Counted from the stretch's first letter, positions 51,607 to 61,623 are shown. The stretch is 64,000 nucleotides of DNA from Bordetella genomosp. 1 (GCF_002261335.1 NZ_NEVL01000002.1:124001-188000); one strand, 5' to 3'. The notes: generated by a model not told the origin, from the letters alone. A program made the numbers and translations.

Positions 51607-52182
51607 ATGACGCCAGCCGCCCCGCACTCCGCCTCCCCGACCTTCGCATTGCCACCGGGCGCCCGCCTGGTGGCGTGCACCCATGCGCGCCATGCGCAGG
51701 CCATTCTCGACATCCTCAACGACGCGATCCTCAACACCACCGCGCTCTACGACTACCAGCCGCGTCCGCTGGCGGCGATGGCGCCCTGGTTCGCGCTGAA
51801 GGAGCAGCACGGCTTTCCGGTGGCCGGGCTCGAAGACGAGGCAGGACGGCTGATGGGGTTTGCCAGCTACGGCACCTTCCGCAACTTTCCCGCCTTCAAG
51901 TATTCGGTGGAGCACTCGATCTACGTGGCGCCGGACTTTCGCGGCCGCGGCCTGGGCGAGGTGCTGCTGCGCCTGTTGATCGAGCAGGCGCGCGCCAACC
52001 AGGTGCATCTGGTGATCGGCGCGATCGACGCAACCAATGCGGCCAGCATCGCGCTGCATCGCAAGCTCGGATTCGTGCAGAGCGGCCTCATCACGCAGGC
52101 CGGCTTCAAGTTCGGCCGCTGGCTCGACCTGGCCTTCTACCAGCTCACGCTGGAGACGCCGGCCGAGCCGGTCGACGGCTGA
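51607..52182 (+). CDS. GNAT-family N-acetyltransferase (phosphinothricin acetyltransferase-like)
   Basis: 191 residues from ATG 51607; an ATG nine bases earlier is in frame, and neither has a ribosome binding site. TACAAT at 51594-51599 looks like a -10 box placing transcription start at or next to the ATG, so the mRNA may be leaderless. The acetyl-CoA motif FRGRGLGEVLLRLLIEQA (R/Q-x-x-G-x-G/A) and the late NAASIALHRKLGFVQSGL are typical of the PAT/Bar branch (ILNDAILNTTALYDYQPR at the N-terminus). It likely acetylates an amino group of a small amino-acid analogue. Confidence 0.85.
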   Translation: MTPAAPHSASPTFALPPGARLVACTHARHAQAILDILNDAILNTTALYDYQPRPLAAMAPWFALKEQHGFPVAGLEDEAGRLMGFASYGTFRNFPAFKYSVEHSIYVAPDFRGRGLGEVLLRLLIEQARANQVHLVIGAIDATNAASIALHRKLGFVQSGLITQAGFKFGRWLDLAFYQLTLETPAEPVDG

Positions 52183-52198
52183 GCGGCCGGCACGCGCC

Positions 52199-53371
52199 TC
52201 ATTTCGCGAGCAGGCGCATCGCCTGCTCGAGCCCCGCCACCGTGACGGGGAACATGCGGTCCTGCATGATGTCGCGCATCAGCGCGATCGACTGGCGGTA
52301 CTGCCAGTAGGCCGAGGGCTCGGGGTTGAGCCAGACCGCCTTGGGCCAGGCGTCGAGCAGGCGCCGCATCCACACCGCGCCGGTTTCCTTGTTGTAGTGT
52401 TCGACCGAGCCGCCCGGGTGCAGGATCTCGTACGGGCTCATCGTGGCGTCGCCGACGATGATGAGGCGCCAGTCGGGATTGAAGCGGCGCAGCACGTCCC
52501 AGGTGTCGAAACGCTCCTCGCGGCGGCGCCGGTTGTTCTGCCACAGGCTCTCGTAGGGGCAGTTGTGGAAGTAGAACACCTCGAGGTGGCGGAACTCGCT
52601 GCGCGCCGCCGAAAACAGCTCTTCGACGCGCGCGATGTGGTCGTCCATGCTGCCGCCCACGTCGAGCAGCATGAGCACCTTCACCGTGTTGCGGCGTTCC
52701 GGCACCATGCGCAGGTCGAGGTGGCCGGCGTTGCGCGCGGTGCTGGTGATGGTGTCGTCGAGATCGAGTTCCATGTCGGCGCCCTGGCGCGCGAAGCGCC
52801 GCAGCCGCCGCAACGCCACCTTGAAGTTGCGCGTGCCGAGCTCGACCTGGTCGTCGTAGTCGCGGAACTGCCGCATGTCCCAGACCTTCACGCCGGTGCG
52901 GTGGCCGGCCGATTCGCCGCCCACCCGGATGCCTTCGGGGTGATAGCCGCCGTTGCCGAAGGCCGAGGTGCCGCCGGTGCCGATCCATTTGTTGCCGCCG
53001 GCGTGGCGGTCTTTCTGCTCTTCGAGGCGCTGCTTGAAGAGCTCCATCAGCTTGTCCCACCCGTGCGCCTGGATCGCGGCCTTCTCCTCCTCGCTCAGGG
53101 TCTTCTCGAACTCCTTGATGAGCCAGTCGAGCGGCAGCTCCTTGCCCTCGGGTAGTTGCACCTGCAACTGCTTGTAGTAGGCCCCGAAGGCCTGGTCGTA
53201 GCGGTCGTAGAGGCTTTCGTCCTTGACCAGCGTGGCGCGCGCGAGGAAGTAGAAGTCGTCGAGCGTGGGCGGCATGATCTGCGCGCGCAGCGCCTGCAGC
53301 AGGGTCAGGTATTCGTTGACCGAGACCGGCAGCCGGTGCGCCCGCAGATGGTAGAAGAAGCCCGTGAGCAT
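52199..53371 (-). CDS. VWA-domain protein (CoxE-like), partner of the MoxR ATPase
   Basis: 390 residues. The C-terminal von Willebrand A domain (about 205-380) has the MIDAS motif DVGGSMD (D-x-G-x-S, G in place of the usual S) and VGDATMSPYEI. The N-terminal part is helical (LPLDWLIKEFEKTLSEEEKAAIQ), with a Gly-rich stretch around 130-155. It is encoded nine bases after a MoxR-type ATPase gene. Such pairs act as chaperone complexes for metal-cofactor insertion or complex assembly; the client here is unknown. Confidence 0.87.
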   Translation of the reverse strand: MLTGFFYHLRAHRLPVSVNEYLTLLQALRAQIMPPTLDDFYFLARATLVKDESLYDRYDQAFGAYYKQLQVQLPEGKELPLDWLIKEFEKTLSEEEKAAIQAHGWDKLMELFKQRLEEQKDRHAGGNKWIGTGGTSAFGNGGYHPEGIRVGGESAGHRTGVKVWDMRQFRDYDDQVELGTRNFKVALRRLRRFARQGADMELDLDDTITSTARNAGHLDLRMVPERRNTVKVLMLLDVGGSMDDHIARVEELFSAARSEFRHLEVFYFHNCPYESLWQNNRRRREERFDTWDVLRRFNPDWRLIIVGDATMSPYEILHPGGSVEHYNKETGAVWMRRLLDAWPKAVWLNPEPSAYWQYRQSIALMRDIMQDRMFPVTVAGLEQAMRLLAK

Positions 53372-53380
53372 GGCGCCGCC

Positions 53381-54253
53381 TCAGCGCTTGGTGCGCGTCA
53401 TGGAGGCCAGGCGTTCGAGCAGGTGCACGTCCTGCTCGTTTTTCAGCAGGGCGCCGGCGAGGATGGGCACGGCGGTGGCGGCATGCGCCTCGATCTGCGC
53501 GGCGGAGATGTCTTCGGCCAGCAGCAGGCGCAGCCAGTCGAGCAGCTCGGAGGTGGAGGGCTTCTTCTTCAGGCCGGGCGCCTCGCGCAGCGCGAAGAAC
53601 GTGTCGAGCGCGGCGCGCAGCACGTCGGCGCGCAGCTCGGGGAAGTGCACGCCGACGATGTCGCGCATCGTCTCGCGCTCGGGAAAGCGGATGTAGTGGA
53701 AGAAGCAGCGGCGCAGGAAGGCGTCGGGCAGGTCTTTTTCGTTGTTGGAGGTGATGATGACCAGCGGGCGATGGCGCGCGGTGATGGTCTCGCGGGTCTC
53801 GTACACATGGAACTCCATGCGGTCGAGCTCGCGCAGCAGGTCGTTGGGGAATTCGATGTCGGCCTTGTCGATCTCGTCGATCAGCAGCACCACCGGCTCG
53901 TCGCTGTCGAAGGCCTGCCAGAGCGTGCCCTGGACGATGTAGTTGCGGATGTCGCGTACTTTTTCGTCGCCGAGCTGCGAGTCGCGCAGGCGCGACACGG
54001 CATCGTATTCATACAGGCCCTGGTGGGCCTTGGTGGTGGACTTGATGTGCCATTGCAGCAGCGGGCGGCCGAGCGCGCGCGCCACTTCTTCGGCGAGCAT
54101 GGTCTTGCCGGTGCCGGGCTCGCCCTTGATGAGCAGCGGCCGCTGCAGCGTGAGGGCGGCGTTCACCGCGAGCTTGAGATCGTCGGTCGCGACGTAGCGA
54201 TCGGTGCCTTCGAAACGGGCGGGCTGGCGTTCGGCTTGCGTGGAAAGAGACAT
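53381..54253 (-). CDS. MoxR-family AAA+ ATPase
   Basis: 290 residues from ATG 54253. Walker A LLIKGEPGTGKTMLAEEVA, Walker B VVLLIDEIDKADIEFPNDLL, sensor 1 in VIITSNNEKDLPDAFLRRCFFHYI with arginine finger. A compact AAA+ domain plus a C-terminal helical lid. It works with the downstream VWA protein, probably remodelling a metalloenzyme. Its 5' side lies opposite the cytochrome genes. Confidence 0.9.
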   Translation of the reverse strand: MSLSTQAERQPARFEGTDRYVATDDLKLAVNAALTLQRPLLIKGEPGTGKTMLAEEVARALGRPLLQWHIKSTTKAHQGLYEYDAVSRLRDSQLGDEKVRDIRNYIVQGTLWQAFDSDEPVVLLIDEIDKADIEFPNDLLRELDRMEFHVYETRETITARHRPLVIITSNNEKDLPDAFLRRCFFHYIRFPERETMRDIVGVHFPELRADVLRAALDTFFALREAPGLKKKPSTSELLDWLRLLLAEDISAAQIEAHAATAVPILAGALLKNEQDVHLLERLASMTRTKR

Positions 54254-54429
54254 AAGCAACCTGTGGCGTGCGCCCGCGGCGGGGCGCGATTCTCGGGGTC
54301 ATTGCGTCCGCAGTGCAGCATAACGGCGGGCTTGCTTCCTGAGCAATTATCGTACAATCGATTGGTTTTGCGGCCGGGCCTGGCCCGATGCCATCCACAG
54401 CGTCGTTTCAGCCAACAAGAGTCACTCCA

Positions 54430-54789
54430 ATGAAGTTTAATAACTCGATGAAGTGCAAGCTGTATGTGCTGTTGTCCCTTCTGGCCTCCTGTTCGATCAG
54501 CGGCCAGGCACTGGCCGCCGATGCCGCCGCGACTGCCGGCAGCGCCGAAAACGCCAGAGACAAGGTCTCCATGTGCATCGGGTGCCACGGCATCCCGGGC
54601 TACAAGGCCTCGTTCCCCGAGCTCTACCACGTGCCCATGATCGCGGGCCAGAACGCGAAATACATCGAAGCCGCGCTCACCGAGTACAAGAAAGGCAGCC
54701 GCAGCCATCCCACGATGGACGCCATCGCCGGCAGCCTCTCCGACCAGGATATCGCCGACCTGGCCGCGTACTACAGCAATCTCAAATGA
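54430..54789 (+). CDS. Small periplasmic c-type cytochrome 1
   Basis: 119 residues from ATG 54430 (a second ATG at 54448 is possible; no clear ribosome binding site). Signal peptide with CKLYVLLSLLASCSISGQALAAD. One heme-binding motif CIGCH at about residue 47 and a distal methionine candidate in HPTMDAIAGSLSDQDIADLAAYY. It resembles one half of a cytochrome c4. The next gene encodes a second cytochrome, overlapping or 14 bases downstream, so the pair probably passes electrons together to a terminal oxidase. Confidence 0.85.
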   Translation: MKFNNSMKCKLYVLLSLLASCSISGQALAADAAATAGSAENARDKVSMCIGCHGIPGYKASFPELYHVPMIAGQNAKYIEAALTEYKKGSRSHPTMDAIAGSLSDQDIADLAAYYSNLK

Positions 54790-54803
54790 GCCGGGGGCAC
54801 ACC

Positions 54804-55163
54804 ATGAAGCGTTCGATGCTGGCCCTCGCGGGCCTCACCCTGATGCTGGGCGCCACCGCCCAGGCCCAGGACATAGCGGCCGGCAAGGCCGTGTTCGACA
54901 AACTCAACTGCGCGTCGTGCCATGGCGCCGACGCCAAGACCTCGGTGCAGCCCGAGTATCCGGTGCTGGCCGGCCAGCACGCGGATTACCTGGCCCACGC
55001 GCTGCGGGCCTACAAGCGCGGCGCCACTGGCAGCCCGGCCACGGCCAATGTGCGCAAGAACCCCATCATGGGTGCCTTCGCCGCACAGCTGTCCGACCAG
55101 GACATCGCCAACGTCGCGGCCTGGCTGGCGGCACAGCCGAGCAGCCTGGGCACGCGCAAGTAG
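54804..55163 (+). CDS. Small periplasmic c-type cytochrome 2
   Basis: 119 residues from ATG 54804 (GGGGG upstream); an in-frame ATG at 54786 overlaps the previous gene. Signal peptide MKRSMLALAGLTLMLGATAQAQ, heme motif CASCH (about residue 35), YPVLAGQHADYLAHALRAYKRG and axial methionine in NPIMGAFAAQLSDQDIANVAAWLA. Same cytochrome c4-half type as its neighbour, but not a recent duplicate. Confidence 0.87.
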   Translation: MKRSMLALAGLTLMLGATAQAQDIAAGKAVFDKLNCASCHGADAKTSVQPEYPVLAGQHADYLAHALRAYKRGATGSPATANVRKNPIMGAFAAQLSDQDIANVAAWLAAQPSSLGTRK

Positions 55164-55372
55164 CGCCTGGGCGGCGGCGGGCGCAGCCCGCCGCGCGGTC
55201 CGCGCCCCGACCCCGCAAAGCATGGCCCGTGCCAGGTCACGGGCGGTTGCACGCGCGCGCGCGCCGCAGGCGGTTTCTTTCGCCCGCCTGCGCGCACTTC
55301 CCTCTAGAATTCAGTGAATGAGGTTTCCCGGCCCGCATGGGCCGTCGTGCTTTTCGCTGGAGATGGACCCGG

Positions 55373-57493
55373 ATGGTCGCAAGCGCTACGCCGTCGCAGG
55401 AGGCACCGTTGCGTGATGAGGTCGCGCGCCGGCTCGGCGCGCCTTCCAATCTGTATGCGAGCGAGGCGTCGGGGCTGTGGGCCTACGCGCAGGCCGCCTG
55501 GCTCGACAACCCGCTGCCGGCGCTGCTCAAGGAACGGCTGATCGTTCACCTGTCGCGCAGTTGCCCGGCCCGCTACTGTCTCGTGCGGCACGTCGGTTTT
55601 CTGCTGGGCGAGGGCCTGCTGGCGGGCGACGCCACGGCCACCGCGCTCGACCTTCCCGAGGTGTTGCGGCTGCTGCGCCGGCCCGCGCCCGACGCCGACA
55701 CGCTCGATGAGATCGTGGCACGGCTGGCCCAGGAGCCCGAGGCCCGGGCGCTGCCGCCCTCCGGCAGCGAGGCCGAGGCCGAGCTGCTCGACGTGCTGGC
55801 CGCGATGTTTCTCGCGCCTTCGCGTTCGGCGCGGCTCGGCGCCGCCGTCCGGCAGGCGTACGGCGCGCAGCGCTTCGACCAGCTCACCCAACTGATGGCC
55901 TTCGTGCGCGCGGCGCATCACTGGACCGAGCTGCACGCCGGCATCGACATCGAGCCCGACATGCTGGCGCGGATGAGCGCCCATCCCGAGCTGGAGGCGC
56001 TGCTGCGCGACTCGCGCGGCGCCATCGACGCCGCGGAAAACATGCAGCTGCGCCAGGCCCTGCACGAGCTCGAGCGCGCGGGCGGCGCGGTCCAGGAGAC
56101 CGAGGCGGCCGTGGGCCTGGTGGCCGGCATCGCGCAGGCGACCTGGGAGGCCAACAGCGCCGGCCGGCCCGTGTCCGATAGCCCGAGCTGGCGCGCCTAC
56201 ACCGGGCAGTCGCGCGAAGAATGGCTCGCCAGCGGCGGGCTGGGCGCCATCCATCCGGACGATCGCGAACAGGCCGACCAGGCCTGGCGCGAGGCGGTGG
56301 CGCGGGGCAGCGGCATGAATGCCGAGTTCAGGCTCTGGCACGCCGCCAGCCGCAGCTACCGCTGGACCAACGTGCGCGCCGCGCCGGTGCGGCTCGAAGA
56401 CGGCCAGATCACCAAATGGCTGGGCATGAACCTGGACATCCACGAGCGCCGCGAGGCCGAGACCCGGCTGCGCGAACGCGAGGCCGACCTGGCGCGGGTG
56501 CAACGCATCGGCGAGGTGGGCGGCGTGGACATCGACGTGGCGGGCGGCATGCGCAGCAGCCGTTCGCCGGAATACCTGCGCCTGCACGGCCTGACGGAGA
56601 AAAACCGCGAAGAGACCCACGACCAGTGGGTGGCGCGCCTGCATCCCGACGACCGCGACCGTGCACAGCGCATCCTGATGCAGGCGCTGGCCGGCCCGGG
56701 CAACAGCTATGACAGCGAATATCGCATCGTGCGCCCCTCCGACGGCAAGGTGCGCTGGATCCATGCGCGTGCCGACGTCGAGCGCGATGCGCAGGGGCGC
56801 GCGGTGCGGCTGGTCGGCGCGCACCTCGACGTGACCGAGCGGCGCGAGTTCGAGGACCGCCAGCGCGTGCTGGTGGCGGAGTTGCAGCACCGCACGCGCA
56901 ACCTGCTGGGCGTGGTGCGCGCGATGGCCGACAAGACCGTGCGTTCCAGCGTGAGCCTGAAGGATTTCCGCCACCGCTTCAGCGACCGGCTCGATGCGCT
57001 GGGCCGGGTGCAAGGGCTGCTGTCGCGCCTGAACGAGCACGACCGCGTGGCCTTCGACGAATTGATCCGCACCGAGCTGTCGGCCATGGCCGGGCTCACG
57101 TCGCGCGTGGTGCTGGAAGGGCCCGCGGGCGTGCGGCTGCGTTCATCCACGGTGCAGATGCTGGCCATGGGCCTGCACGAGCTGGCCACCAACGCGGTGA
57201 AGTACGGCGCGCTCGGGCAGCCGGCGGCGCGGCTCGTGATTCGCTGGACCTTCGAGGCAGAGGGCGAGCAGGGCAAGCCCTGGCTGCACATCGATTGGCG
57301 CGAGAGCCGGGTGGTGATGCCCGCGCCGGGCGAGGCGCCGCGCGGAACCGGCCAGGGTCGCGAACTGGTCGAGCGCGCGCTGCCGTATCAACTCAACGCG
57401 CGCACCAGCTTCGTTCTGGGCGAGGACGGCCTGCATTGCCGCATCTCGCTGCCGGTGTCGGAAACGCTGCCCGACGGCGCCGAGGCGCCCTGA
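55373..57493 (+). CDS. HWE-family sensor histidine kinase with two PAS domains and a helical N-terminal domain
   Basis: 706 residues from ATG 55373 (GGAG ten bases upstream; ATG 55337 is an alternative). No membrane segments. The N-terminal 200 residues are helical with SRSCPARYCLVRHVGFLLGEG, reminiscent of AhpD/carboxymuconolactone-decarboxylase-like domains. Then come two PAS/PAC units (about 250-360 and 375-500, ending GMNLDIHERR and GAHLDVTERR). The HWE kinase core follows: phospho-acceptor histidine in VAELQHRTRNLLGVVRAMA and ATP site MGLHELATNAVKYGAL. It likely senses a cytoplasmic redox or light/oxygen cue and phosphorylates the receiver encoded convergently next to it. Ligand unknown. 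Confidence 0.87.
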   Translation: MVASATPSQEAPLRDEVARRLGAPSNLYASEASGLWAYAQAAWLDNPLPALLKERLIVHLSRSCPARYCLVRHVGFLLGEGLLAGDATATALDLPEVLRLLRRPAPDADTLDEIVARLAQEPEARALPPSGSEAEAELLDVLAAMFLAPSRSARLGAAVRQAYGAQRFDQLTQLMAFVRAAHHWTELHAGIDIEPDMLARMSAHPELEALLRDSRGAIDAAENMQLRQALHELERAGGAVQETEAAVGLVAGIAQATWEANSAGRPVSDSPSWRAYTGQSREEWLASGGLGAIHPDDREQADQAWREAVARGSGMNAEFRLWHAASRSYRWTNVRAAPVRLEDGQITKWLGMNLDIHERREAETRLREREADLARVQRIGEVGGVDIDVAGGMRSSRSPEYLRLHGLTEKNREETHDQWVARLHPDDRDRAQRILMQALAGPGNSYDSEYRIVRPSDGKVRWIHARADVERDAQGRAVRLVGAHLDVTERREFEDRQRVLVAELQHRTRNLLGVVRAMADKTVRSSVSLKDFRHRFSDRLDALGRVQGLLSRLNEHDRVAFDELIRTELSAMAGLTSRVVLEGPAGVRLRSSTVQMLAMGLHELATNAVKYGALGQPAARLVIRWTFEAEGEQGKPWLHIDWRESRVVMPAPGEAPRGTGQGRELVERALPYQLNARTSFVLGEDGLHCRISLPVSETLPDGAEAP

Positions 57494-57505
57494 GCGCTGA
57501 CGGCG

Positions 57506-57883
57506 TCAGGGGTGCTGGTCGATGACCTGGCAGATGCCGCCCAGCATGACGGCGGTGTTGTAGGGCTTGACGAACCGGGCCACCTGGCCGAACCGGGGCG
57601 GGATCGACGTGGCGTCGTAGCCGGTCGTGAACACGAACGGCACGCCCCGCTCCATCAGCCGGTCGGCCAGCGGGAACACCGGCTGGCCGCCGAGGTTCAC
57701 GTCGAGGATGGCGGCGTCGAGCACCTCGGCGTCCTGCACGAATTTCAGGGCTTCGTCGACATTGCCCACCATGCCGGCCACCGTGGCGCCGGCGTCTTCG
57801 AGCTCATATTGCAGAAACTCGGCGATCATGTACTCATCTTCGACGATCAGTATGCGGCGTCCGCGCAGACTGCCTTCAGTCAT
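57506..57883 (-). CDS. Single-domain response regulator
   Basis: 125 residues from ATG 57883. CheY-like receiver only: acidic pocket VEDEYM, phospho-acceptor aspartate in AAILDVNLGG, TTGYD and the conserved lysine in RFVKPYN. No output domain. The type matches the stand-alone receivers that pair with HWE kinases. The gene ends 12 bases from the kinase stop, converging with it, so the pair is linked by position but not co-transcribed. Confidence 0.9.
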   Translation of the reverse strand: MTEGSLRGRRILIVEDEYMIAEFLQYELEDAGATVAGMVGNVDEALKFVQDAEVLDAAILDVNLGGQPVFPLADRLMERGVPFVFTTGYDATSIPPRFGQVARFVKPYNTAVMLGGICQVIDQHP

Positions 57884-57981
57884 CTTCGCCTCCCGAGTGG
57901 TCTTGTTTTGATGTTCTGGATTGGGATGCCGTGCGCAAAAAGCGTGCCGCAGCCCGCCCCAGTATGACAGCGACAGCGATG

Positions 57982-58407
57982 TCAGCGCGAGGCGCGCTGA
58001 CGGATCAGGTCGATATAGACGTCGCTGTCGAGCGGGGTACCCAGGCGCTGGGCCTCCCAGACCACCTGGCCCAGGCATTCCATGATCTCGTGCGCGGCCT
58101 GGTGCGCATCGCCGCGGCCCACCAGGCGCTGATAGGCATCCCGGATGCCGCGCGGGTGGTCGATCGAGAGCTGCTCGGCGATCGCCAGGTGCATCGACAG
58201 GTGCAGGAACGGGTTGGTGCGGCCTTTCTCGACCGGGTACTCGGCCGTCATGGCGTCGGGGCTTTCGAGGTCTTCGTGGTACTCGGGATGCTCCAGCATC
58301 CAGTCGAGGGCCATCAGCTCGAGCGGGGTCATCACCTCATTGGCGCGGTGTTTGCGCCAGGCGGCGATGAAGAATTCGCGGACTTGGTCGCGTGAGGGGT
58401 TGAACAT
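57982..58407 (-). CDS. DUF1841 family protein
   Basis: 141 residues, start MFNPSRDQVREFFIAAWRKH. Entirely helical with many histidines and acidic residues (EHPEYHEDL, NPFLHLSMHLAIAEQLSIDHPRGI), as in DUF1841 proteins conserved in beta- and gammaproteobacteria. The HxxxH-like spacing might bind metal, but function is unknown. Single gene, divergent from icd. Confidence 0.85.
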   Translation of the reverse strand: MFNPSRDQVREFFIAAWRKHRANEVMTPLELMALDWMLEHPEYHEDLESPDAMTAEYPVEKGRTNPFLHLSMHLAIAEQLSIDHPRGIRDAYQRLVGRGDAHQAAHEIMECLGQVVWEAQRLGTPLDSDVYIDLIRQRASR

Positions 58408-58618
58408 GCGGGTGTGCCAGAAAGCAGCTCAAAGGCATATTTTACCGCTGTGTGCAGGGACTTCCGCCGGATGACCCTGGGGGCGGGATAGAATGGGTTG
58501 TATCCGGCCCCCAAAGGGCCGCCGCCGGAAACGGGCCGCGCCACAGCGGTGTCTTTCCCGGTGCGACACAGGAAAAAGGCCACGCGCCACGAATCCCTCG
58601 GAGCCTCCCGGAGCAGTC

Positions 58619-59875
58619 ATGTCCTACCAACACATCAAGGTGCCCGCCGCGGGCGAAAAGATCACGGTCAACGCCGATAACACCCTGAACGTGCCCGATC
58701 AGGTGGTGATTCCCTATATCGAGGGTGACGGCACCGGCGCCGATATCACCCCGGTGATGATCAAGGTCGTGGACGCGGCGGTGGCCAAGGCCTACGGCGG
58801 CCAGCGCAAGATCCACTGGATGGAGGTGTATGGCGGCGAGAAGGCCACCCGGGTCTATGGCCCCGACGTGTGGCTGCCCGACGAAACGCTCGAGGTGGTG
58901 AAAGACTACGTGGTGTCGATCAAGGGCCCCATGACCACCCCGGTGGGCGGCGGCATGCGCTCGCTCAACGTGGCGCTGCGCCAGAAGCTCGACCTGTATG
59001 TCTGTCTGCGCCCGGTGCGCTACTTCAAGGGCGTGCCCTCGCCGGTGCGCGAGCCCGAAAAGACCGACATGGTGATCTTCCGCGAAAACTCCGAAGACAT
59101 CTACGCCGGCATCGAGTACCCGGCCGAGTCGCCCGAGGCGCGCGAGCTGATCGAGTTCCTGCAGCAGAAGCTCGGCGTCAACAAGATCCGCTTCCCCAAC
59201 ACCACCGCGATCGGCATCAAGCCGGTGTCGCGCGAGGGCACCGAGCGCCTGGTGCGCAAGGCCCTGCAATACGCCATCGACAACGACCGTTCCTCGGTCA
59301 CGCTGGTGCACAAGGGCAACATCATGAAGTTCACCGAAGGCGGTTTCCGCGACTGGGGCTATGCCCTGGCGCGCAACGAATTCGGCGCGACCCAGATCGA
59401 CGGCGGCCCGTGGTGCAAGATCAAGAACCCGCGCACCGGCCGTGACATCGTCATCAAGGATTCCATCGCCGATGCGTTCCTGCAGCAGGTGCTGCTGCGT
59501 CCGGCCGAATACGACGTGATCGCCACGCTCAACCTCAACGGCGACTACATCTCCGACGCCGTGTCGGCGCAGGTCGGCGGCATCGGCATCGCGCCGGGCG
59601 GCAACATCTCCGATTCGGTCGCGATGTTCGAGGCCACGCACGGTTCGGCGCCCAAGTACGCGGGCAAGGACTACGTCAACCCGGGCTCCGAGATCCTGTC
59701 GGCCGAAATGATGCTGCGTCACATGGGCTGGCTCGAGGCGGCCGACCTGATCGTGGCCAGCATGGAGAAGTCGATCCAGTCCAAGAAGGTCACCTACGAT
59801 TTCGCCCGCATGCTGCCCGGCGCGGAGCAGGTGTCGTGCTCGGGCTTTGGCCAGGTCATGATCGACAACATGTAG
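58619..59875 (+). CDS. icd: NADP-dependent isocitrate dehydrogenase
   Basis: 418 residues from ATG 58619. It oxidises isocitrate to 2-oxoglutarate and CO2 in the TCA cycle. [15 protein letters not shown], the substrate arginines in [36 protein letters not shown], the phosphorylatable serine region [13 protein letters not shown], and NADP-site [25 protein letters not shown] are conserved. Typical E. coli-type homodimeric enzyme. Confidence 0.97.
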   Translation: MSYQHIKVPAAGEKITVNADNTLNVPDQVVIPYIEGDGTGADITPVMIKVVDAAVAKAYGGQRKIHWMEVYGGEKATRVYGPDVWLPDETLEVVKDYVVSIKGPMTTPVGGGMRSLNVALRQKLDLYVCLRPVRYFKGVPSPVREPEKTDMVIFRENSEDIYAGIEYPAESPEARELIEFLQQKLGVNKIRFPNTTAIGIKPVSREGTERLVRKALQYAIDNDRSSVTLVHKGNIMKFTEGGFRDWGYALARNEFGATQIDGGPWCKIKNPRTGRDIVIKDSIADAFLQQVLLRPAEYDVIATLNLNGDYISDAVSAQVGGIGIAPGGNISDSVAMFEATHGSAPKYAGKDYVNPGSEILSAEMMLRHMGWLEAADLIVASMEKSIQSKKVTYDFARMLPGAEQVSCSGFGQVMIDNM

Positions 59876-59897
59876 GCAGGCGGCGACGCCCCGACCA

Positions 59898-59923
59898 ACC
59901 GGCCCGCTGGGCCGGTTTTTTTT
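59898..59923 (+). terminator. Terminator after icd
   Basis: ACCGGCCC/GGGCCGGT stem with a GCT loop followed by TTTTTTTT. Confidence 0.9.
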
Positions 59924-60081
59924 CGTCAGACGAATGCTTGATCTCGATCAAGCGCCGCGCTCGCGCATCTGTGTGCGGCTCACCGCGACCCGATACGCTA
60001 CCCATACAAAAAGAAACATCGAGTCATTGTTGGAAGCGTGCGGCGTGGCCGTGCCTTCCGGTTCCTGCGAAAGAGGTGCTT

Positions 60082-61623
60082 GTGAATCTGTCGAGTCTGC
60101 GTACGCAGCTGTGGTTGTTCGTGGTGGCAACGGGCGTGGTGTTGCTGGCGTTGGGAGGATGGGACGCGGCGATGCGCCGCGCCGACCTGGTGGAGGAGCG
60201 CAAGGCGGCGTTGCAGCACGCGTTGCAGCTGGCCGAGGGCATCGTGGCGCGCGCCCGGGCCGACGTGGCGGCGGGCAGGCCGGTGGACAAGGCGCGCCAG
60301 GATGCGGCGACCCGCCTGTCGGCCCTGCGCTATGGCGAAGATGGCTACATCGGCGTGATGGATGACCGCTACGTGGTCCAGGCCCATCCCGATCCCAAGC
60401 TGGTGGGGCGGCGCGTCGGCGACGTGACCGATGCCGATGGCGTGAAGATCTTCGAGGTGCTGCTGCGCGCGGGCAAGGCGGGCGGCGGTGCGGTCGAGTA
60501 CCGGTTTCCGCGCCCGGGCAGCGACGAGGCGCTGGCCAAGCTCAGCTACGCGGTCTACGACCCGCAATGGAACTGGCTGCTCTACACCGGCCTCTACATG
60601 GACGACGTGAACCAGGCGTTCTTCGCCACGCTGCTGCGCCAGGCGCTGGTGGCGGGCGGGCTGCTGCTGGTGCTGGCCGTCGGCGCGCTGACCTTTTTCC
60701 ATCGCCGCATCCTCAAGCCCATCGACGAGGTGATCGGGGTCTGCGAACGCGTGGCCGAGGGCGACCTGAGCGTGGTGATTCCGCCCGGCCAGGGGGGCGA
60801 GGTCGGGCATCTGTTCGAGGCGATGGAGCGCATGCGCCAGCGCCTGGAGCAGGCCGTGGGCGGCATCGTGGCGGCCACCGGCGCCATCGCCGCGGCCGCG
60901 CGCCAGATCGCGGCCGGCAGCATCGACCTGTCGGATCGCACCGAGAAGCAGGCCGCGGCGCTGGAGCAGACCGCCGCCAGCGTCGAACAGATCGCCGCCA
61001 CGGTGAAGGAAAGCGCCGAGTCGGTGGCCGAGGTCAGCCGGCTGGCGAGCGACGCGGCGCAACTGGCGTCGGCCGGCGGCGCGCAGGCCGGGCAGGCCAT
61101 GGACGCCATGCGCGACATCGCGGCCGGCTCGCGCCGCATCACCGAGATCACCACGTTGATCGACGCGATCGCGTTCCAGACCAACATCCTGGCGCTCAAC
61201 GCCGCCGTGGAGGCGGCCCGCGCCGGCGAACAGGGCCGCGGCTTCGCGGTGGTGGCCGGCGAGGTGCGGGCCCTGGCGCAGCGTTCCGCGCACGCGGCAC
61301 GCGAGATCACGCAGCTCATCGAGGTCACCACGACCTCGATCGACACCGGCCGTTCGCGGGTCGAGCAGGCCAGCGGCACGATGGCGCAGGTCTCCGAATC
61401 GGCCGGCACCAGCGCGCCGCTGATGGGCGAGATCGCCACCGCCTCGGCCGAACAGAGCCAGGGCATCGAGCAGATCAACCGGGCGGTCACGCACCTCGAC
61501 GGCGTCACGCAGCAGAACGCCGCGCTGGTCGAGGAGTTCGCCGCCAGCGCCGGCATGCTGCAGCAGCAGGCCGAGACGCTGGCCCGGCTGGTGTCGGCCT
61601 TCAGGCTGCGGGGCGCAATCTAG
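60082..61623 (+). CDS. Methyl-accepting chemotaxis protein with single-Cache sensor domain
   Basis: 513 residues from GTG 60082 (AGAGG upstream). Membrane helix 1 at about 10-28, a periplasmic single-Cache domain (about 35-185, with [28 protein letters not shown] and [16 protein letters not shown]), helix 2 at about 190-212, HAMP, then the signalling domain with the hairpin tip [54 protein letters not shown]. No C-terminal NWETF-type tether is seen. Its 3' end overlaps the convergent aldolase gene by 23 bases. Confidence 0.93.
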   Translation: MNLSSLRTQLWLFVVATGVVLLALGGWDAAMRRADLVEERKAALQHALQLAEGIVARARADVAAGRPVDKARQDAATRLSALRYGEDGYIGVMDDRYVVQAHPDPKLVGRRVGDVTDADGVKIFEVLLRAGKAGGGAVEYRFPRPGSDEALAKLSYAVYDPQWNWLLYTGLYMDDVNQAFFATLLRQALVAGGLLLVLAVGALTFFHRRILKPIDEVIGVCERVAEGDLSVVIPPGQGGEVGHLFEAMERMRQRLEQAVGGIVAATGAIAAAARQIAAGSIDLSDRTEKQAAALEQTAASVEQIAATVKESAESVAEVSRLASDAAQLASAGGAQAGQAMDAMRDIAAGSRRITEITTLIDAIAFQTNILALNAAVEAARAGEQGRGFAVVAGEVRALAQRSAHAAREITQLIEVTTTSIDTGRSRVEQASGTMAQVSESAGTSAPLMGEIATASAEQSQGIEQINRAVTHLDGVTQQNAALVEEFAASAGMLQQQAETLARLVSAFRLRGAI

